Notes: generated from the sequence alone by a model not told the origin. 64,000 nucleotides of DNA from SIG307 sp964545045 (GCA_964545045.1 CAZJEN010000006.1:1-64000); one strand, 5' to 3'. Shown: positions 33,218 through 43,412, counted from the stretch's first letter. Translations and numbers: made by a program.

Positions 33218-34885
33218 GTGAGTATGAAAACGATTGATGCGGTTATGGTTCAAAAGTGTTTTCTTTCCGGAGCAAAACGCATCGAGGCAAATAAAGAGTA
33301 TATCAATGAATTGAATGTATTTCCGGTGCCGGACGGCGATACGGGAACGAATATGACGCTGACGATTATGTCTGCGGCAAAGGATGTTGCGGCACTTGAG
33401 AATCCGTCGATGGAGCAGGTATGCAAGGCAATTTCAAGCGGTTCCCTTCGCGGTGCAAGAGGTAATTCCGGTGTTATTTTGTCCCAGTTGTTCCGTGGTT
33501 TTACCAAGGAATTAAAGGAGCAGAAGGATGTTGGGGTACCGATGCTTGCGGCAGCTTTTGAGCGTGCGGTGGAGACCGCATATAAGGCGGTTATGAAGCC
33601 GAAGGAAGGTACGATTCTGACCGTTGCAAGAGGCGGCGCGGAGCGTGCAAGACAGCTGGCAGACGAGGGCGTTGAGGATGTTCTCGTATTTGCGGAAGAA
33701 GTTGTGGCACACATGAAGGAAGTGCTGGATATCACTCCGGAGCTTCTGCCTGTATTAAAGGAAGCCGGTGTGGTTGACTCCGGCGGACAGGGCCTTCTTA
33801 CAATTATGCAGGGTGTATTGGATGCGTTAAACGGTAAGGAGACGGATTTTTCCCTTACAGTGTCCGCACCGAGTGCAAAGGCAGCAACCGGTGCTGCAAA
33901 TGACAATATTTCCACAGCGGATATTAAGTTCGGATATTGTACGGAGTTCATTATCATGGTAGAGAAGCACTATGATATGGACGAGGAGTTAAAATTTAAG
34001 GCATATCTGGAATCCATCGGTGACTCTATTGTTGTGGTTTCCGATGAGGATATCGTAAAGGTACATGTACACACCAATGATCCGGGTCTTGCCATTCAGA
34101 AGGCATTGACCTACGGTTCTTTGACTAAGATGAAGATTGATAACATGCGTGAGGAACATAACGAGCGTGTGATTCAGGGAGCGGCACAGCAGACCGAGGA
34201 GAAGCCGGTGGAGACAGCACCGCGCAAGCCGTTCGGTTTTGTAACGGTTTCCATTGGTGAGGGTCTCAATGAGATTTTTTGTGGAATCGGTGCGGACTAT
34301 ATCATCGAAGGCGGTCAGACCATGAACCCGTCCACAGAGGATATGTTAACTGCCATTGAGAATGTAAATGCAGATACGATTTACATTTTGCCGAACAACT
34401 CCAACATTATTCTTGCCGCAGAGCAGGCAGCAAGCCTGACGGAGGATAAGGAGATTGTGGTTATCCCGTCTAAGACGGTTCCGCAGGGGATTACGGCGTT
34501 GATTAATTTCATGCCGGATAAGTCTGTGGAGGACAATACCAAGCGTATGACAGACGAGATGCAGAATGTAAAGACCGGTCAGGTGACCTATGCGGTACGT
34601 GATACTTCCATGGACGGTAAGGAGATTAAGGCCGGAGATTACATGGGTATCGGTGATAAGACCATTCTTTCCGTTGGCGGAGATATCGCGGATGTTACTT
34701 ATGAGTTATTGGAAGCATTGATGGATGAGGATTCCGAGCTGGTAAGTCTTTACTACGGTCAGGAGATGTCTGAGGAAGATGCCAACGCTCTGGCGGACAG
34801 AGTAATGGAAGCATATCCGGACGTGGATGTCGAGGTACATCCGGGTGGACAGCCGATTTACTATTATGTGCTTTCGGTAGAATAA
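33218..34885 (+). CDS. fakA: Fatty acid kinase catalytic subunit (DAK2 family, YloV)
   Basis: The 555-residue enzyme phosphorylates fatty acids bound to a FakB (DegV) partner so that exogenous fatty acids can enter phospholipids. The N-terminal DAK2 domain shows NELNVFPVPDGDTGTNM with the Asp residues that bind Mg-ATP (near residue 34-46), then GSLRGARGNSGVILSQ. The middle and C-terminal domains have VVVSDEDIVKVHVHTNDPG and YYGQEMSEEDA. It starts with GTG 33218, seven bases after AGGAGG; an ATG two codons later is also possible. No fakB gene lies in the window. It follows the Asp23-like gene as in Bacillus. Confidence 0.93.
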   Translation: MSMKTIDAVMVQKCFLSGAKRIEANKEYINELNVFPVPDGDTGTNMTLTIMSAAKDVAALENPSMEQVCKAISSGSLRGARGNSGVILSQLFRGFTKELKEQKDVGVPMLAAAFERAVETAYKAVMKPKEGTILTVARGGAERARQLADEGVEDVLVFAEEVVAHMKEVLDITPELLPVLKEAGVVDSGGQGLLTIMQGVLDALNGKETDFSLTVSAPSAKAATGAANDNISTADIKFGYCTEFIIMVEKHYDMDEELKFKAYLESIGDSIVVVSDEDIVKVHVHTNDPGLAIQKALTYGSLTKMKIDNMREEHNERVIQGAAQQTEEKPVETAPRKPFGFVTVSIGEGLNEIFCGIGADYIIEGGQTMNPSTEDMLTAIENVNADTIYILPNNSNIILAAEQAASLTEDKEIVVIPSKTVPQGITALINFMPDKSVEDNTKRMTDEMQNVKTGQVTYAVRDTSMDGKEIKAGDYMGIGDKTILSVGGDIADVTYELLEALMDEDSELVSLYYGQEMSEEDANALADRVMEAYPDVDVEVHPGGQPIYYYVLSVE

Positions 34886-34940
34886 TACGGACAATGCACG
34901 AATGTGTTGTCATAGATAAAATTTAGAGGAGGATAATACG

Positions 34941-35360
34941 ATGGAAAAGACAAAATTAGGGATTTCTGTTTGCTTAATGGGAGCTTTGGTGTTCTTAAGC
35001 GGCTATTTGGGAATCACGGCACTCGTTTTAGTGGGAGGTTACATTCTTCTGAAGGAAGAGAGTGAGAAGTTAAAGAAGTGTGTAGCATATGCATTGGTGC
35101 TTTATTTAGCATTCCTTGCAGCTTCTATGGTTGTAAGCTTTATCGGTAATGTTTTTGATATCTTAAACTTCAAGAGCTGGATGTACTCTGTAGACGTTAT
35201 CAGTGCGATTTACAGCTTCATCAGAGCCGTTCTTTCTACTTTGAGCAGCATCATTTCTGTTGCAGAGAAGGTTGTATTCGGCTTATTTGCAGTATGCACT
35301 TTGACAGGCAAGGAAATCAAGGTTGCATTTTTAGATAAGCTTGTAGAAAAGCATTTCTAA
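34941..35360 (+). CDS. Small membrane protein of unknown function
   Basis: The 139-residue protein has about four hydrophobic segments with short charged turns (KEESEKLKK near 42-50, TGKEIKVAF near 120). No family is recognised. AGGAGG precedes ATG 34941. Codon use is notably regular, with many of the codons favoured in highly expressed genes. It lies between fakA and recG, which are close neighbours in many Firmicutes, and is therefore an insertion relative to Bacillus. A short GC-rich stem (35385-35389 with 35396-35400) follows. Confidence 0.65.
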   Translation: MEKTKLGISVCLMGALVFLSGYLGITALVLVGGYILLKEESEKLKKCVAYALVLYLAFLAASMVVSFIGNVFDILNFKSWMYSVDVISAIYSFIRAVLSTLSSIISVAEKVVFGLFAVCTLTGKEIKVAFLDKLVEKHF

Positions 35361-35432
35361 TTTTGTAAAATAACAATGACGGCCGCGCTGTGAGGCGCGG
35401 CTTTCTTGCTCTTGTTAAGGAAGGTGACGAGG

Positions 35433-37472
35433 ATGTATTTGACCGATAATGTGTCGAAAATCAAGGGTATCGGGGAGAAAACAGAAAAAGCATTACAGAA
35501 GCTTGGCATTTTTTCCGTAGGTGACTTGCTTGCTTATTATCCCCGCACCTATGAAACTTATGAGCTTCCTACCCCGATAGGGGAACTCAAAGAAGGAAAA
35601 ATCGCTACCATCGAGGCATCTGTTATCAAAAGTGCCGATGTGACCCGGTATCGCAACTTACAGGTATTGACCTGTGTGGTAAAGGATCCTTCCGGTAGTA
35701 TGAAGCTGACCTGGTATAACCAGCCTTACATGAAGAATCAGTTGACCATGGGCACGAGACATTTGTTCCGTGGGAAGGTGGTACGGAAAAAGGGCGTATT
35801 GGTACTGGAACAGCCGAGAAAGTATACTCGAGAGGAGTACGGAAGGTTATTAAAGGTATTGCAGCCGGTATACAGTCTGACGGAAGGACTTCGAAACGGT
35901 GTGATTTCTAAGGCTGTAACTGCAGCATTGGCGGAGTGTGAGAAGGAACCGGAGCGTTTGCCGGCGAAGATTGCGAAGGCGCATGACTTAATTTCTCATC
36001 GGGTGGCAGTGGAGGAAATTCACTTTCCGAAAAGTATGGAGACTCTGACAGAGGCGAGACGTCGTCTGGTGTTTGAAGAATTCTTTCGTTTTATGCTGTT
36101 GCTGAGTCATCATAAGGAACAGAAGGAAAAGGAAATCAATCATTGTCCGATGAGGAATACGGAGGAATGTGAGCAGTTGATTGAGGCACTTCCTTATGAG
36201 CTGACAGGAGCCCAGAAGAAGGTATGGGAAGAAATTAAAAAGGATTTAGCCGGCGGCGGCACTATGGCCCGTCTGGTGCAGGGAGATGTAGGATCCGGTA
36301 AGACCATTCTTGCCATGCTTGCTATGCTGGCAGCGGTAAAGTCCGGGTATCAGGCGGCACTTATGGCTCCGACGGAAGTTTTGGCAAGACAGCATATGGC
36401 GGATGCGGTAGCTTTGTTTACACCGTTCGGCGTGCGATGCACCTTGCTGACCGGCTCCATGACTGAGACGCAGAAGAAGAAAGCCCGACAGGAAATCGCA
36501 GCCGGAGAAGCAGATATTGTTATCGGGACTCAGGCGTTGTTTCAGGAAAAGGTGGAGTATGAAAATCTCGGACTTGTCATTACCGATGAGCAGCACCGGT
36601 TCGGCGTACGACAGAGAGAAATGTTTTCCGAAAAGGGAGTACATCCCCACATTCTGGTCATGAGTGCTACTCCGATTCCGCGGACTTTGGCGATTATATT
36701 ATACGGAGATTTGGATATCTCCATTGTGGACGAGTTACCGAAGGGCAGAAAGCCGATTAAAAATTGTGTGGTAGGTACGGGATACCGGGATACAGCCCAT
36801 CGGTTTATCCGAAAGCAGATTGATGCGGGGCGGCAAGCCTATGTCATTTGCGCCATGGTGGAGGATTCGGAGACCACGGAAGCGGAAAATGTACTGGACT
36901 ACACGGAAACACTGAGGGAAGCCTTAGGCCGGGATGTTTGCGTAGAGTACCTTCACGGAAAGATGGCGGCAAAGGAAAAGACCGCACGGATGAACCGTTT
37001 TGCGGAGGGAGAAATTCAGGTTCTGGTATCCACCACAGTAGTAGAAGTAGGTGTCAATGTGCCGAACGCTACGGTGATGATGATTGAGAATGCAGAACGG
37101 TTCGGATTGGCCCAGCTTCATCAGCTTCGCGGACGTGTGGGCAGAGGCGATGCGGAATCCTATTGCATTATGATCAGTTCCTCCGACGCTCCGGAGACCA
37201 TGGAACGTTTGGAAATTTTAAACAAATCCAATGACGGCTTTTTTATTGCTGGGGAGGATTTGCGCCTCAGAGGTCCGGGAGATTTGTTCGGAATCAGACA
37301 AAGCGGTGAGTTGGAGTTTGCCATCGGTGATATTTATACCGATGCAGCCCTGTTAAAGGAAGTCAGCGATACGGTAAACAATCTTAGTAAAAAAGAGGCG
37401 GATGAGCTTTATCGCGCATGGTTTTCCGAAGAGGTTGCGGGGAAGATACACGATATGGCGGAATCCATATAA
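35433..37472 (+). CDS. recG: ATP-dependent DNA helicase RecG
   Basis: The 679-residue helicase reverses stalled replication forks and processes recombination intermediates. An N-terminal wedge (OB-fold) domain with KIKGIGEKTEKALQKLGI is followed by the helicase core: Walker A GDVGSGKT (near residue 284), motif II DEQH with the following RFGVRQR (near 385), ATPIPRT (near 413), and motif VI QLRGRVGRG (near 567). The C-terminal tail LRGPGDLFGIRQSG is RecG-specific. ATG 35433, preceded by AAGGAAGGTGACGAGG, is better than an upstream in-frame TTG. The terminator overlaps its stop codon. Confidence 0.97.
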   Translation: MYLTDNVSKIKGIGEKTEKALQKLGIFSVGDLLAYYPRTYETYELPTPIGELKEGKIATIEASVIKSADVTRYRNLQVLTCVVKDPSGSMKLTWYNQPYMKNQLTMGTRHLFRGKVVRKKGVLVLEQPRKYTREEYGRLLKVLQPVYSLTEGLRNGVISKAVTAALAECEKEPERLPAKIAKAHDLISHRVAVEEIHFPKSMETLTEARRRLVFEEFFRFMLLLSHHKEQKEKEINHCPMRNTEECEQLIEALPYELTGAQKKVWEEIKKDLAGGGTMARLVQGDVGSGKTILAMLAMLAAVKSGYQAALMAPTEVLARQHMADAVALFTPFGVRCTLLTGSMTETQKKKARQEIAAGEADIVIGTQALFQEKVEYENLGLVITDEQHRFGVRQREMFSEKGVHPHILVMSATPIPRTLAIILYGDLDISIVDELPKGRKPIKNCVVGTGYRDTAHRFIRKQIDAGRQAYVICAMVEDSETTEAENVLDYTETLREALGRDVCVEYLHGKMAAKEKTARMNRFAEGEIQVLVSTTVVEVGVNVPNATVMMIENAERFGLAQLHQLRGRVGRGDAESYCIMISSSDAPETMERLEILNKSNDGFFIAGEDLRLRGPGDLFGIRQSGELEFAIGDIYTDAALLKEVSDTVNNLSKKEADELYRAWFSEEVAGKIHDMAESI

Positions 37473-37505
37473 ACGGCAAGGTGACGGTAGGGTTACCTTG
37501 CCGTT
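37472..37505 (+). terminator. Terminator of recG
   Basis: Arms from AACGGCAAGGT (37472-37482, starting in the stop codon) and ACCTTGCCGTT (37495-37505) pair over 11 bases, extended inward to 14 with one G-U, followed by ATTTTATAATATTTT. Confidence 0.88.
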
Positions 37506-37602
37506 ATTTTATAATATTTTCCTTTTCTTTTTTGAAAAATGTGGTATACTTATTATGTGACTTTATGCACATCGGAAAGAAGAAAGAGAAAGGAGCGGTA
37601 AG

Positions 37603-39204
37603 ATGCAGAAACAGTATTCCAATGAGCAGCTTCATCGGATTGCGGGAGAGAATTACCGGCTTCTTTCGGAGTATTGTACGGAGCTTGACAGAGAGGGCTA
37701 TTTTTCCGATGCGGAGAAGATATTGAATCTGTCCATGGACGAAGTGCTGGATTTGTATGTGCAGTCTCTGATGGTGCAGTTTCTGGTGTTCGGCAAGCGC
37801 TTAAACGAAGAGGAAGTGTTGTTTGCTGCAGGACTTACCGGACAGGATATGCTGGGGCTTCGGGCTGCGTGGATTGCCGGAGATTTGAGTGATGCGGTCA
37901 GTCGTTCCGCAAAGTTTTTGGAAGCACCGCCGATTTTGCTGCAGTTGCTTTGTTTAAGGGATCAAAAGAAGCATATCGGCGTAACCGGATTGTTTTTTGA
38001 TTCCCTGTTAAATGTGATGATTTGTTTGTCGTATCTCAATCAGGTAAGAGATACAAATGTATCGAAGTTTATCGGTTTGTATTTTGACAAAGTGGCGGTG
38101 TTTTTGGAAAATCGCGAAGAAGAATCCCGCACAGTGGACGGAAAGTACATATTCAAGAAGCTGTGTTCCGGGAATCTTTCCGAAGGATGTCGAATGCTTC
38201 GGGAAGCAGAAAATGATTTTGCATCTTACAAAAGCAAGTATTTTTATTATCGGCAGAGTACCGGAACTGCGCTGGCGACGGAGCGTTTGAGTGAGCAGAG
38301 GCACCGGGAGGAAGAGGTGCCGGGATATTTGCCGGATGTATTGGCGGATGCGGCGGAAGAAGCGGTGGAGAGTATCAAGGAGAAAAAGGCAGAGGCGGAA
38401 ATCGACCGGCTGACGGAGCAGTTAAACCGTATGGTGGGATTGGCTGCGGTAAAGGAAGAGATTCGCTCGCTGATTAATTTGATAAAGGTAAAGAAGCTGA
38501 GAGAGAAGTACAAGCTTCCTCAGATGAATATGTCGTATCATATGGTGTTTACCGGCAGTCCCGGTACCGGCAAGACGACAGTGGCACGGCTTGTGGCGCA
38601 GATTTACCGGGAGCTTGGCATTTTAAGCAAAGGAACCCTGACGGAAACGGATCGTTCCGGTTTGGTGGCCGGTTATGTAGGACAGACGGCGCTTAAGGTA
38701 AAAGAGACGGTAGAGCGGGCTTTGGGTGGCGTTTTGTTCATCGATGAGGCCTATGCGCTGGCTCCGGAACATGCCTCTAACGATTTCGGCGGAGAGGCGA
38801 TTGATACTCTTGTAAAGCTGATGGAGGATCACAGAGACGATTTGGTCATTATCGTTGCAGGTTATACCGAGGAGATGAAACGCTTTTTAAAGGCAAATAC
38901 CGGATTGTATTCCAGATTTAACAAATTTATCACCTTTGAGGATTATACTAAGGAGGAGCTTTTGGCAATTCTGGAGTCTATGGCTGCGGACGCGGGCTTT
39001 TGTATGACCGAAGGGGCAAAGGAGAAGGTAGAGCGGATGCTTGAGTCGATGGACGAAACGGCTTATAAAGAGTTCGGAAACGCAAGAGGCATTCGGAATT
39101 TATTTGAACGGTTGGTGAGTAACCAGGCAAATCGTATTATTGCTTACGATTCTCAGTCCATCAAAGATATTACGATACTGACGGAAGATGATGTGACTGT
39201 GTAG
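37603..39204 (+). CDS. CbxX/CfqX-type AAA+ ATPase with unassigned N-terminus
   Basis: A 533-residue protein. From about residue 265 it is a CbxX/CfqX (CbbX, SpoVK-type) AAA+ domain: LNRMVGLAAVKEEIRSL, Walker A GSPGTGKTT (near 318), the loop GYVGQTALKVKE, Walker B VLFIDEAYAL (near 377), sensor 1 VIIVAGYTEEMKRFL and the Arg region NARGIRNLFERLV. The first 260 residues are helical, match nothing I know and contain a charged coiled-coil-like link just before the ATPase. These ATPases remodel protein partners; the partner here is unknown. AAAGGAGCGG precedes ATG 37603. It is 11 bases ahead of the glycan genes, so it may be in their operon. Confidence 0.85.
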   Translation: MQKQYSNEQLHRIAGENYRLLSEYCTELDREGYFSDAEKILNLSMDEVLDLYVQSLMVQFLVFGKRLNEEEVLFAAGLTGQDMLGLRAAWIAGDLSDAVSRSAKFLEAPPILLQLLCLRDQKKHIGVTGLFFDSLLNVMICLSYLNQVRDTNVSKFIGLYFDKVAVFLENREEESRTVDGKYIFKKLCSGNLSEGCRMLREAENDFASYKSKYFYYRQSTGTALATERLSEQRHREEEVPGYLPDVLADAAEEAVESIKEKKAEAEIDRLTEQLNRMVGLAAVKEEIRSLINLIKVKKLREKYKLPQMNMSYHMVFTGSPGTGKTTVARLVAQIYRELGILSKGTLTETDRSGLVAGYVGQTALKVKETVERALGGVLFIDEAYALAPEHASNDFGGEAIDTLVKLMEDHRDDLVIIVAGYTEEMKRFLKANTGLYSRFNKFITFEDYTKEELLAILESMAADAGFCMTEGAKEKVERMLESMDETAYKEFGNARGIRNLFERLVSNQANRIIAYDSQSIKDITILTEDDVTV

Positions 39205-39214
39205 AGGAGGAAAC

Positions 39215-40165
39215 ATGGAAACCGAATTGCAAAAACGGATATCGATTGTGGTTCCGGTATATAACGAAGGAGCCCACATTCGGGAGTCTATGGCATGTGT
39301 TGGGAAAATATGTGAAGATTCATCGATTCTTTATGAATTGGTGTTGGTGGATGACGGGTCTAAGGATGATTCCTGGGAAGTGATTCACGCTATGGCAAAG
39401 GAAGATGAGCGGATTACCGCAGTGCGTCTTTCCAGAAACTTCGGTAAGGAGCCGGCACTTTGTGCAGGGTTGGATATTGCTTCCGGAGACGCTGTGATTG
39501 TGATGGATGCGGATTTGCAGCATCCGCCGCAGTTTATTCCGGAGATGGTACGTCTTTGGAAGGAAGGCGCCGAGGTGGTAGAGGGCGTAAAGTCTTCCAG
39601 AGGAAAGGAAAAGAAGTCCTATCGTTTTTGTGCGAAGCTGTTTTACGGGATGATTAACAAAGCCACCGGCATTGAGTTCGACAATGCATCGGATTTTAAG
39701 CTTCTGGACCGTAAGGTGGTGGAGGCAATGAAACAGATGCCGGAACGTATGACCTTTTTCCGAGGTATGTCTGCCTGGGTCGGTTTTGAGAGAACGACTT
39801 TTGAGTTTGAAGTAGCAGAGCGCGTGGTTGGCGCTTCCAAGTGGTCCTTAAAGCGTCTGATTACTCTTGCGGTAACGGCAGTGACCTCTTATACTTCCGC
39901 ACCGTTACATTGTATTACCGTGCTGGGCTTTATTATGTTTATCGGTGCGATTATACTGGGCATCCAGACATTGTACATGAAGATTGCCGGGTATGCACAG
40001 GATGGTTTTACCACGGTCATTTTACTGTTGTTGTTAATCGGCAGCATGATTATGATGAGTTTGGGAATTATCGGATTGTATCTGATGAAAATATATCATG
40101 AAATCAAAGGAAGACCTCGCTATCTGACCTCGCGGGTGATTCGTCAGAAGGAGGAGGAAAAGTAG
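39215..40165 (+). CDS. GT2 glycosyltransferase, polyprenyl-phosphate sugar synthase-like
   Basis: A 316-residue protein with a DPM1/GtrB/ArnC-type catalytic domain and two C-terminal membrane helices (about 230-255 and 270-295). Motifs: SIVVPVYNEG, VLVDDGSKDDSW, RNFGKEPAL and the DxD-type VIVMDADLQHPPQFI. Enzymes of this type move a sugar from a nucleotide to a polyprenyl phosphate on the inner face of the membrane, making the donor used by GT-C enzymes outside. The following gene encodes such a GT-C-like protein and starts one base after this stop codon. Confidence 0.9.
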   Translation: METELQKRISIVVPVYNEGAHIRESMACVGKICEDSSILYELVLVDDGSKDDSWEVIHAMAKEDERITAVRLSRNFGKEPALCAGLDIASGDAVIVMDADLQHPPQFIPEMVRLWKEGAEVVEGVKSSRGKEKKSYRFCAKLFYGMINKATGIEFDNASDFKLLDRKVVEAMKQMPERMTFFRGMSAWVGFERTTFEFEVAERVVGASKWSLKRLITLAVTAVTSYTSAPLHCITVLGFIMFIGAIILGIQTLYMKIAGYAQDGFTTVILLLLLIGSMIMMSLGIIGLYLMKIYHEIKGRPRYLTSRVIRQKEEEK

Positions 40166-40166
40166 G

Positions 40167-42263
40167 ATGGGAAGTGTTTTATATTTAGCAATCGGCATAG
40201 CATTCGGTTACGCGGTGTGTGAGACGCTGTTTCCGAATTTCAGGAGTATCGGAGAAAAGACCTTTGACGGCAGAGAGCTTTCCTTATCGTCTTATTTTCT
40301 CAGGATTCCGGCATGGGTACTGGCCGGTCTGATTCCGCTTACGTGGACGACATACCTGACTGCTTATGCGTTGAAGGTATTGGGCGGTAATGAGGATCCG
40401 TTACTTTTGGCGGATATTATTGTGATGATACTGTTTGCCGTGCTGACGGCGGGACTTTTCTTTGTGCGGTATCGGAAGGCAAAGGCAGCACAGATGCCAC
40501 AGGAGAAAGCAGCCTGGTTTACGTTGGCAGAGTGGATTTTCTTTGCGGTACTTTTGGTATTTTTTACACAGCTCATTTTTGATACCTTCAGCGTGAAGGA
40601 CGGAAACTTAAACGTAGGCTTTTCCGTGTACAGTGATTTTGCACCGCATATGGGAATGATTCGTTCCTTCTCCTACGGCAATAACTTCCCGACGGCTTAT
40701 TCGCATTTTACGGGAGAGGATATCCGGCACCATTTTATGTTTATGTTCCTTACAGGAAATTTGGAGCTTTTGGGGATGCGTGTGGATCTGGCATTCAATC
40801 TGCCGAGTATTTTCGGTTTGGTTGCTACTTGTATGCTGTTGTATGCGTTAGGGGCTCGTTTGACCGGAAAACGTGCGGTAGGATATCTGACGACGGTATT
40901 CTTTATCTTCCGCAGTTCTCCGAGTTTTTTCCGCTTTTTGGCGGAGCTTCCGAAGGAAGAAATTTGGAATACATTAAAGACCCAGCAAAGCTTTATCGAG
41001 TTTACCCAGAACGAAGGCTGGGGACTTTGGAATCTGAATGTATACTGCAATCAGAGACATTTGGCCTTTGCTATGGCGGCAATGCTTCTGGCAATTCACT
41101 TTTTCCTGCCGTATGTCTATGAAATGGCGGAAAAGCTGAGCGTGAAGAGAGCTGAGTTACGGGCAGGCAAGGAAGCTACGGATAAAACTTCCGGAGAGAA
41201 TTGTATTTTGGCTTATTTGAAGACCTTCTTTTTCACAAAGACCGCATTCGGCGTAAGGCATCCGGTACGTTCTTTGTTCCTCGGTATTTTATTGGGTGCG
41301 TTGGCGTTCTTTAACGGTTCCGTATTGACTGCCTGCTGTGCCATGCTGTTCTTTTTGGCAGCGGTATCGGACCATCGTCTGGATTATTTGATTACCGCGG
41401 GAACCGCCCTGGTGTTGTCCTTGTGTGAGTCGAAGCTGTTTATTGTAGGCTCTGCGGTATCTCCGAAGTATCAGTTCGGATTTTTGGCGGATAACAAGAC
41501 CTTCTTCGGTGCTGTTGATTATATGTGGCAACTTTGGGGAATTTTACTTTTGTTTGTTGGCGCTTATCTGCTTTTGGGCAAGGGCGTAAAGCGTTATCTG
41601 GTGTTTGTATTTGCGGTGCCGCTTTTGATGGCGTTTACGGTATCTCTGACACCGGATATTACGGTAAATCATAAGTTTGTTATGATGGCAGAAATGCTGT
41701 TGTCCGTATTCCCGGCGATTATCATTGCGGAACTGTGGGATAAGGGATGCGAATTTTTTAAGGAACAGCTGGTTATGCGTCGTATTACGGCAGGGCTGTT
41801 GATTGTATTGTTGACTATCACCGGATTTTTCGAATATCTCATTGTACAGCGGCAGTATCAGGCTGTGTATGATCCGCAGGATCCGAGAACGGTGTGGTTT
41901 AAGGAAAACACGGATTCTCAGGATGTGATTTTATCCGCACCGTATGCGTTAAACGAGGTGGTTTTGGGCGGTGCTATGCTCTATTACGGGCATGCCTATT
42001 ATGCAATGTCCGCAGGATACGATACTTATACAAGAGAAGAGTATGTGGCACAGATGTATGAAGCAGCCAGTCCGGCGATATTGGATTCCCTGGTAAAGGA
42101 GCACGGAATCACACATATTATCGTAGATAAGGATGTCAGAGACAGCTATTATTTTACGGCTCGTGAATATGTGATTGCAGCAACCTATGAAGCTGTATTT
42201 TCCTACGGAGAGGATGAATATCGCTTTACCGTATATGATACCAGTAAAAGAATTGAAAGATAG
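40167..42263 (+). CDS. Large GT-C-like membrane glycosyltransferase
   Basis: A 698-residue protein with about 12-14 membrane helices. The first large outer loop contains FSVYSDFAPHMGMIRSF, with an acidic residue where GT-C enzymes bind metal and the lipid-phosphate sugar. A C-terminal outer domain follows (from about 560) with WFKENTDSQDVILS and ITHIIVDKDVR, typical of GT-C proteins. It probably transfers the sugar made by the GT2 upstream to a surface glycan or lipid. The exact family is not identified. Confidence 0.75.
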   Translation: MGSVLYLAIGIAFGYAVCETLFPNFRSIGEKTFDGRELSLSSYFLRIPAWVLAGLIPLTWTTYLTAYALKVLGGNEDPLLLADIIVMILFAVLTAGLFFVRYRKAKAAQMPQEKAAWFTLAEWIFFAVLLVFFTQLIFDTFSVKDGNLNVGFSVYSDFAPHMGMIRSFSYGNNFPTAYSHFTGEDIRHHFMFMFLTGNLELLGMRVDLAFNLPSIFGLVATCMLLYALGARLTGKRAVGYLTTVFFIFRSSPSFFRFLAELPKEEIWNTLKTQQSFIEFTQNEGWGLWNLNVYCNQRHLAFAMAAMLLAIHFFLPYVYEMAEKLSVKRAELRAGKEATDKTSGENCILAYLKTFFFTKTAFGVRHPVRSLFLGILLGALAFFNGSVLTACCAMLFFLAAVSDHRLDYLITAGTALVLSLCESKLFIVGSAVSPKYQFGFLADNKTFFGAVDYMWQLWGILLLFVGAYLLLGKGVKRYLVFVFAVPLLMAFTVSLTPDITVNHKFVMMAEMLLSVFPAIIIAELWDKGCEFFKEQLVMRRITAGLLIVLLTITGFFEYLIVQRQYQAVYDPQDPRTVWFKENTDSQDVILSAPYALNEVVLGGAMLYYGHAYYAMSAGYDTYTREEYVAQMYEAASPAILDSLVKEHGITHIIVDKDVRDSYYFTAREYVIAATYEAVFSYGEDEYRFTVYDTSKRIER

Positions 42264-42294
42264 AACCAAAGGGTAAAACGGAAGGAGAAAAGGG

Positions 42295-43389
42295 ATGAAG
42301 TTTGATTATGTAGTGGTAGGTGCAGGTCTTGCGGGCCTGACGGTGGCAGAGCGAATTGCCAATGTACTGGACAAGAAGGTACTGATTATCGAGAAGAGAG
42401 GACATATCGGTGGTAACGTATATGACTCCTACAATGAGGACGGTGTGCTGATTCACAATTATGGTCCGCACATTTTCCACACCAATGACAAGGGCGTTTA
42501 CGAGTATTTGAGTCAGTTTACCAAGTGGAACGACTTTTGGCACAGAGTGCTTTCCTATGTGGACGGCAATCTGATTCCGATGCCGATTACCGTGGAAACG
42601 GTGAATAAGCTTTACAATCTGAATCTCAGTACCTTTGAGGTGGAGGATTTCTTTAAAAAGCTGGCAGTGGATATTCCGGAGATTAAGACCAGCCGTGATG
42701 TGGCACTGAGCAAGGTGGGCGAGGAGATTTATCAGAAGTTCTTTGAGAATTACACAAAGAAGCAGTGGGGGCTTGACCCGGCGGAGATTGATACCTCCAT
42801 TATCGCCCGGATTCCGGTGCGTACCAACCGTGACACCAGATATTTTGCGGACAAGTACCAGGGTATGCCGCGCCACGGTTACACCAAGATGTGTGAGAAT
42901 ATGGTGAAGAATCCGAACATCAAGATTATGTTAAATACGGACTACAAGGAAATCATTGATGATTTAGAATACGATGCCCTTATCTATACCGGCCCGACGG
43001 ATTATTTCTACGACTACAAGTACGGTAAGATGGCATACAGAAGTATCCGCTTCGAGTTTGAAACCTTTGACTGTGAGTCCTATCAGGAGGCTCCGGTTGT
43101 GAATTATCCGAACGACTATGATTTTACCAGAATCACCGAGTTTAAGAAGATGACCTGGCAGAAGCATGACAAGACCACGATTTTAAAGGAGTTCCCGAAC
43201 TCCGACGGTGAGCCGTATTACCCGTTCCCGACGGCGGAGTACAAGGAGCAGTTTGCCAAGTATCGTGAGGAAATGGACAAGGAAACCAATGTATTCTTCA
43301 TCGGACGTTTGGCCGAGTACCGCTACTATAACATGGATGCGGTGGTACGTAGTGCCTTGAATCTGTTTGAGGAAAAGCTTGCAAAATAA
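42295..43389 (+). CDS. glf: UDP-galactopyranose mutase
   Basis: The 364-residue flavoprotein converts UDP-galactopyranose to UDP-galactofuranose. The N-terminal FAD-binding pattern is VVVGAGLAGLTVAERIA, followed by IEKRGHIGGNVYD, and HNYGPHIFHT, then NYTKKQWGLDP and the active-site Arg/Tyr regions RFTNRDTRYF-like (VRTNRDTRYF) and GRLAEYRYYNMD at the end. All are Glf hallmarks. GGAAGGAG precedes ATG 42295. Its presence shows that the locus makes a galactofuranose-containing glycan. Confidence 0.97.
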   Translation: MKFDYVVVGAGLAGLTVAERIANVLDKKVLIIEKRGHIGGNVYDSYNEDGVLIHNYGPHIFHTNDKGVYEYLSQFTKWNDFWHRVLSYVDGNLIPMPITVETVNKLYNLNLSTFEVEDFFKKLAVDIPEIKTSRDVALSKVGEEIYQKFFENYTKKQWGLDPAEIDTSIIARIPVRTNRDTRYFADKYQGMPRHGYTKMCENMVKNPNIKIMLNTDYKEIIDDLEYDALIYTGPTDYFYDYKYGKMAYRSIRFEFETFDCESYQEAPVVNYPNDYDFTRITEFKKMTWQKHDKTTILKEFPNSDGEPYYPFPTAEYKEQFAKYREEMDKETNVFFIGRLAEYRYYNMDAVVRSALNLFEEKLAK

Positions 43390-43412
43390 TATAGACGAGA
43401 AGGAGCAGAGAA

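Noticed and set aside
35383..35401. GC-rich stem before recG as a terminator
   Set aside because: Only five base pairs, and the T-tract is interrupted; too weak to list as a terminator.
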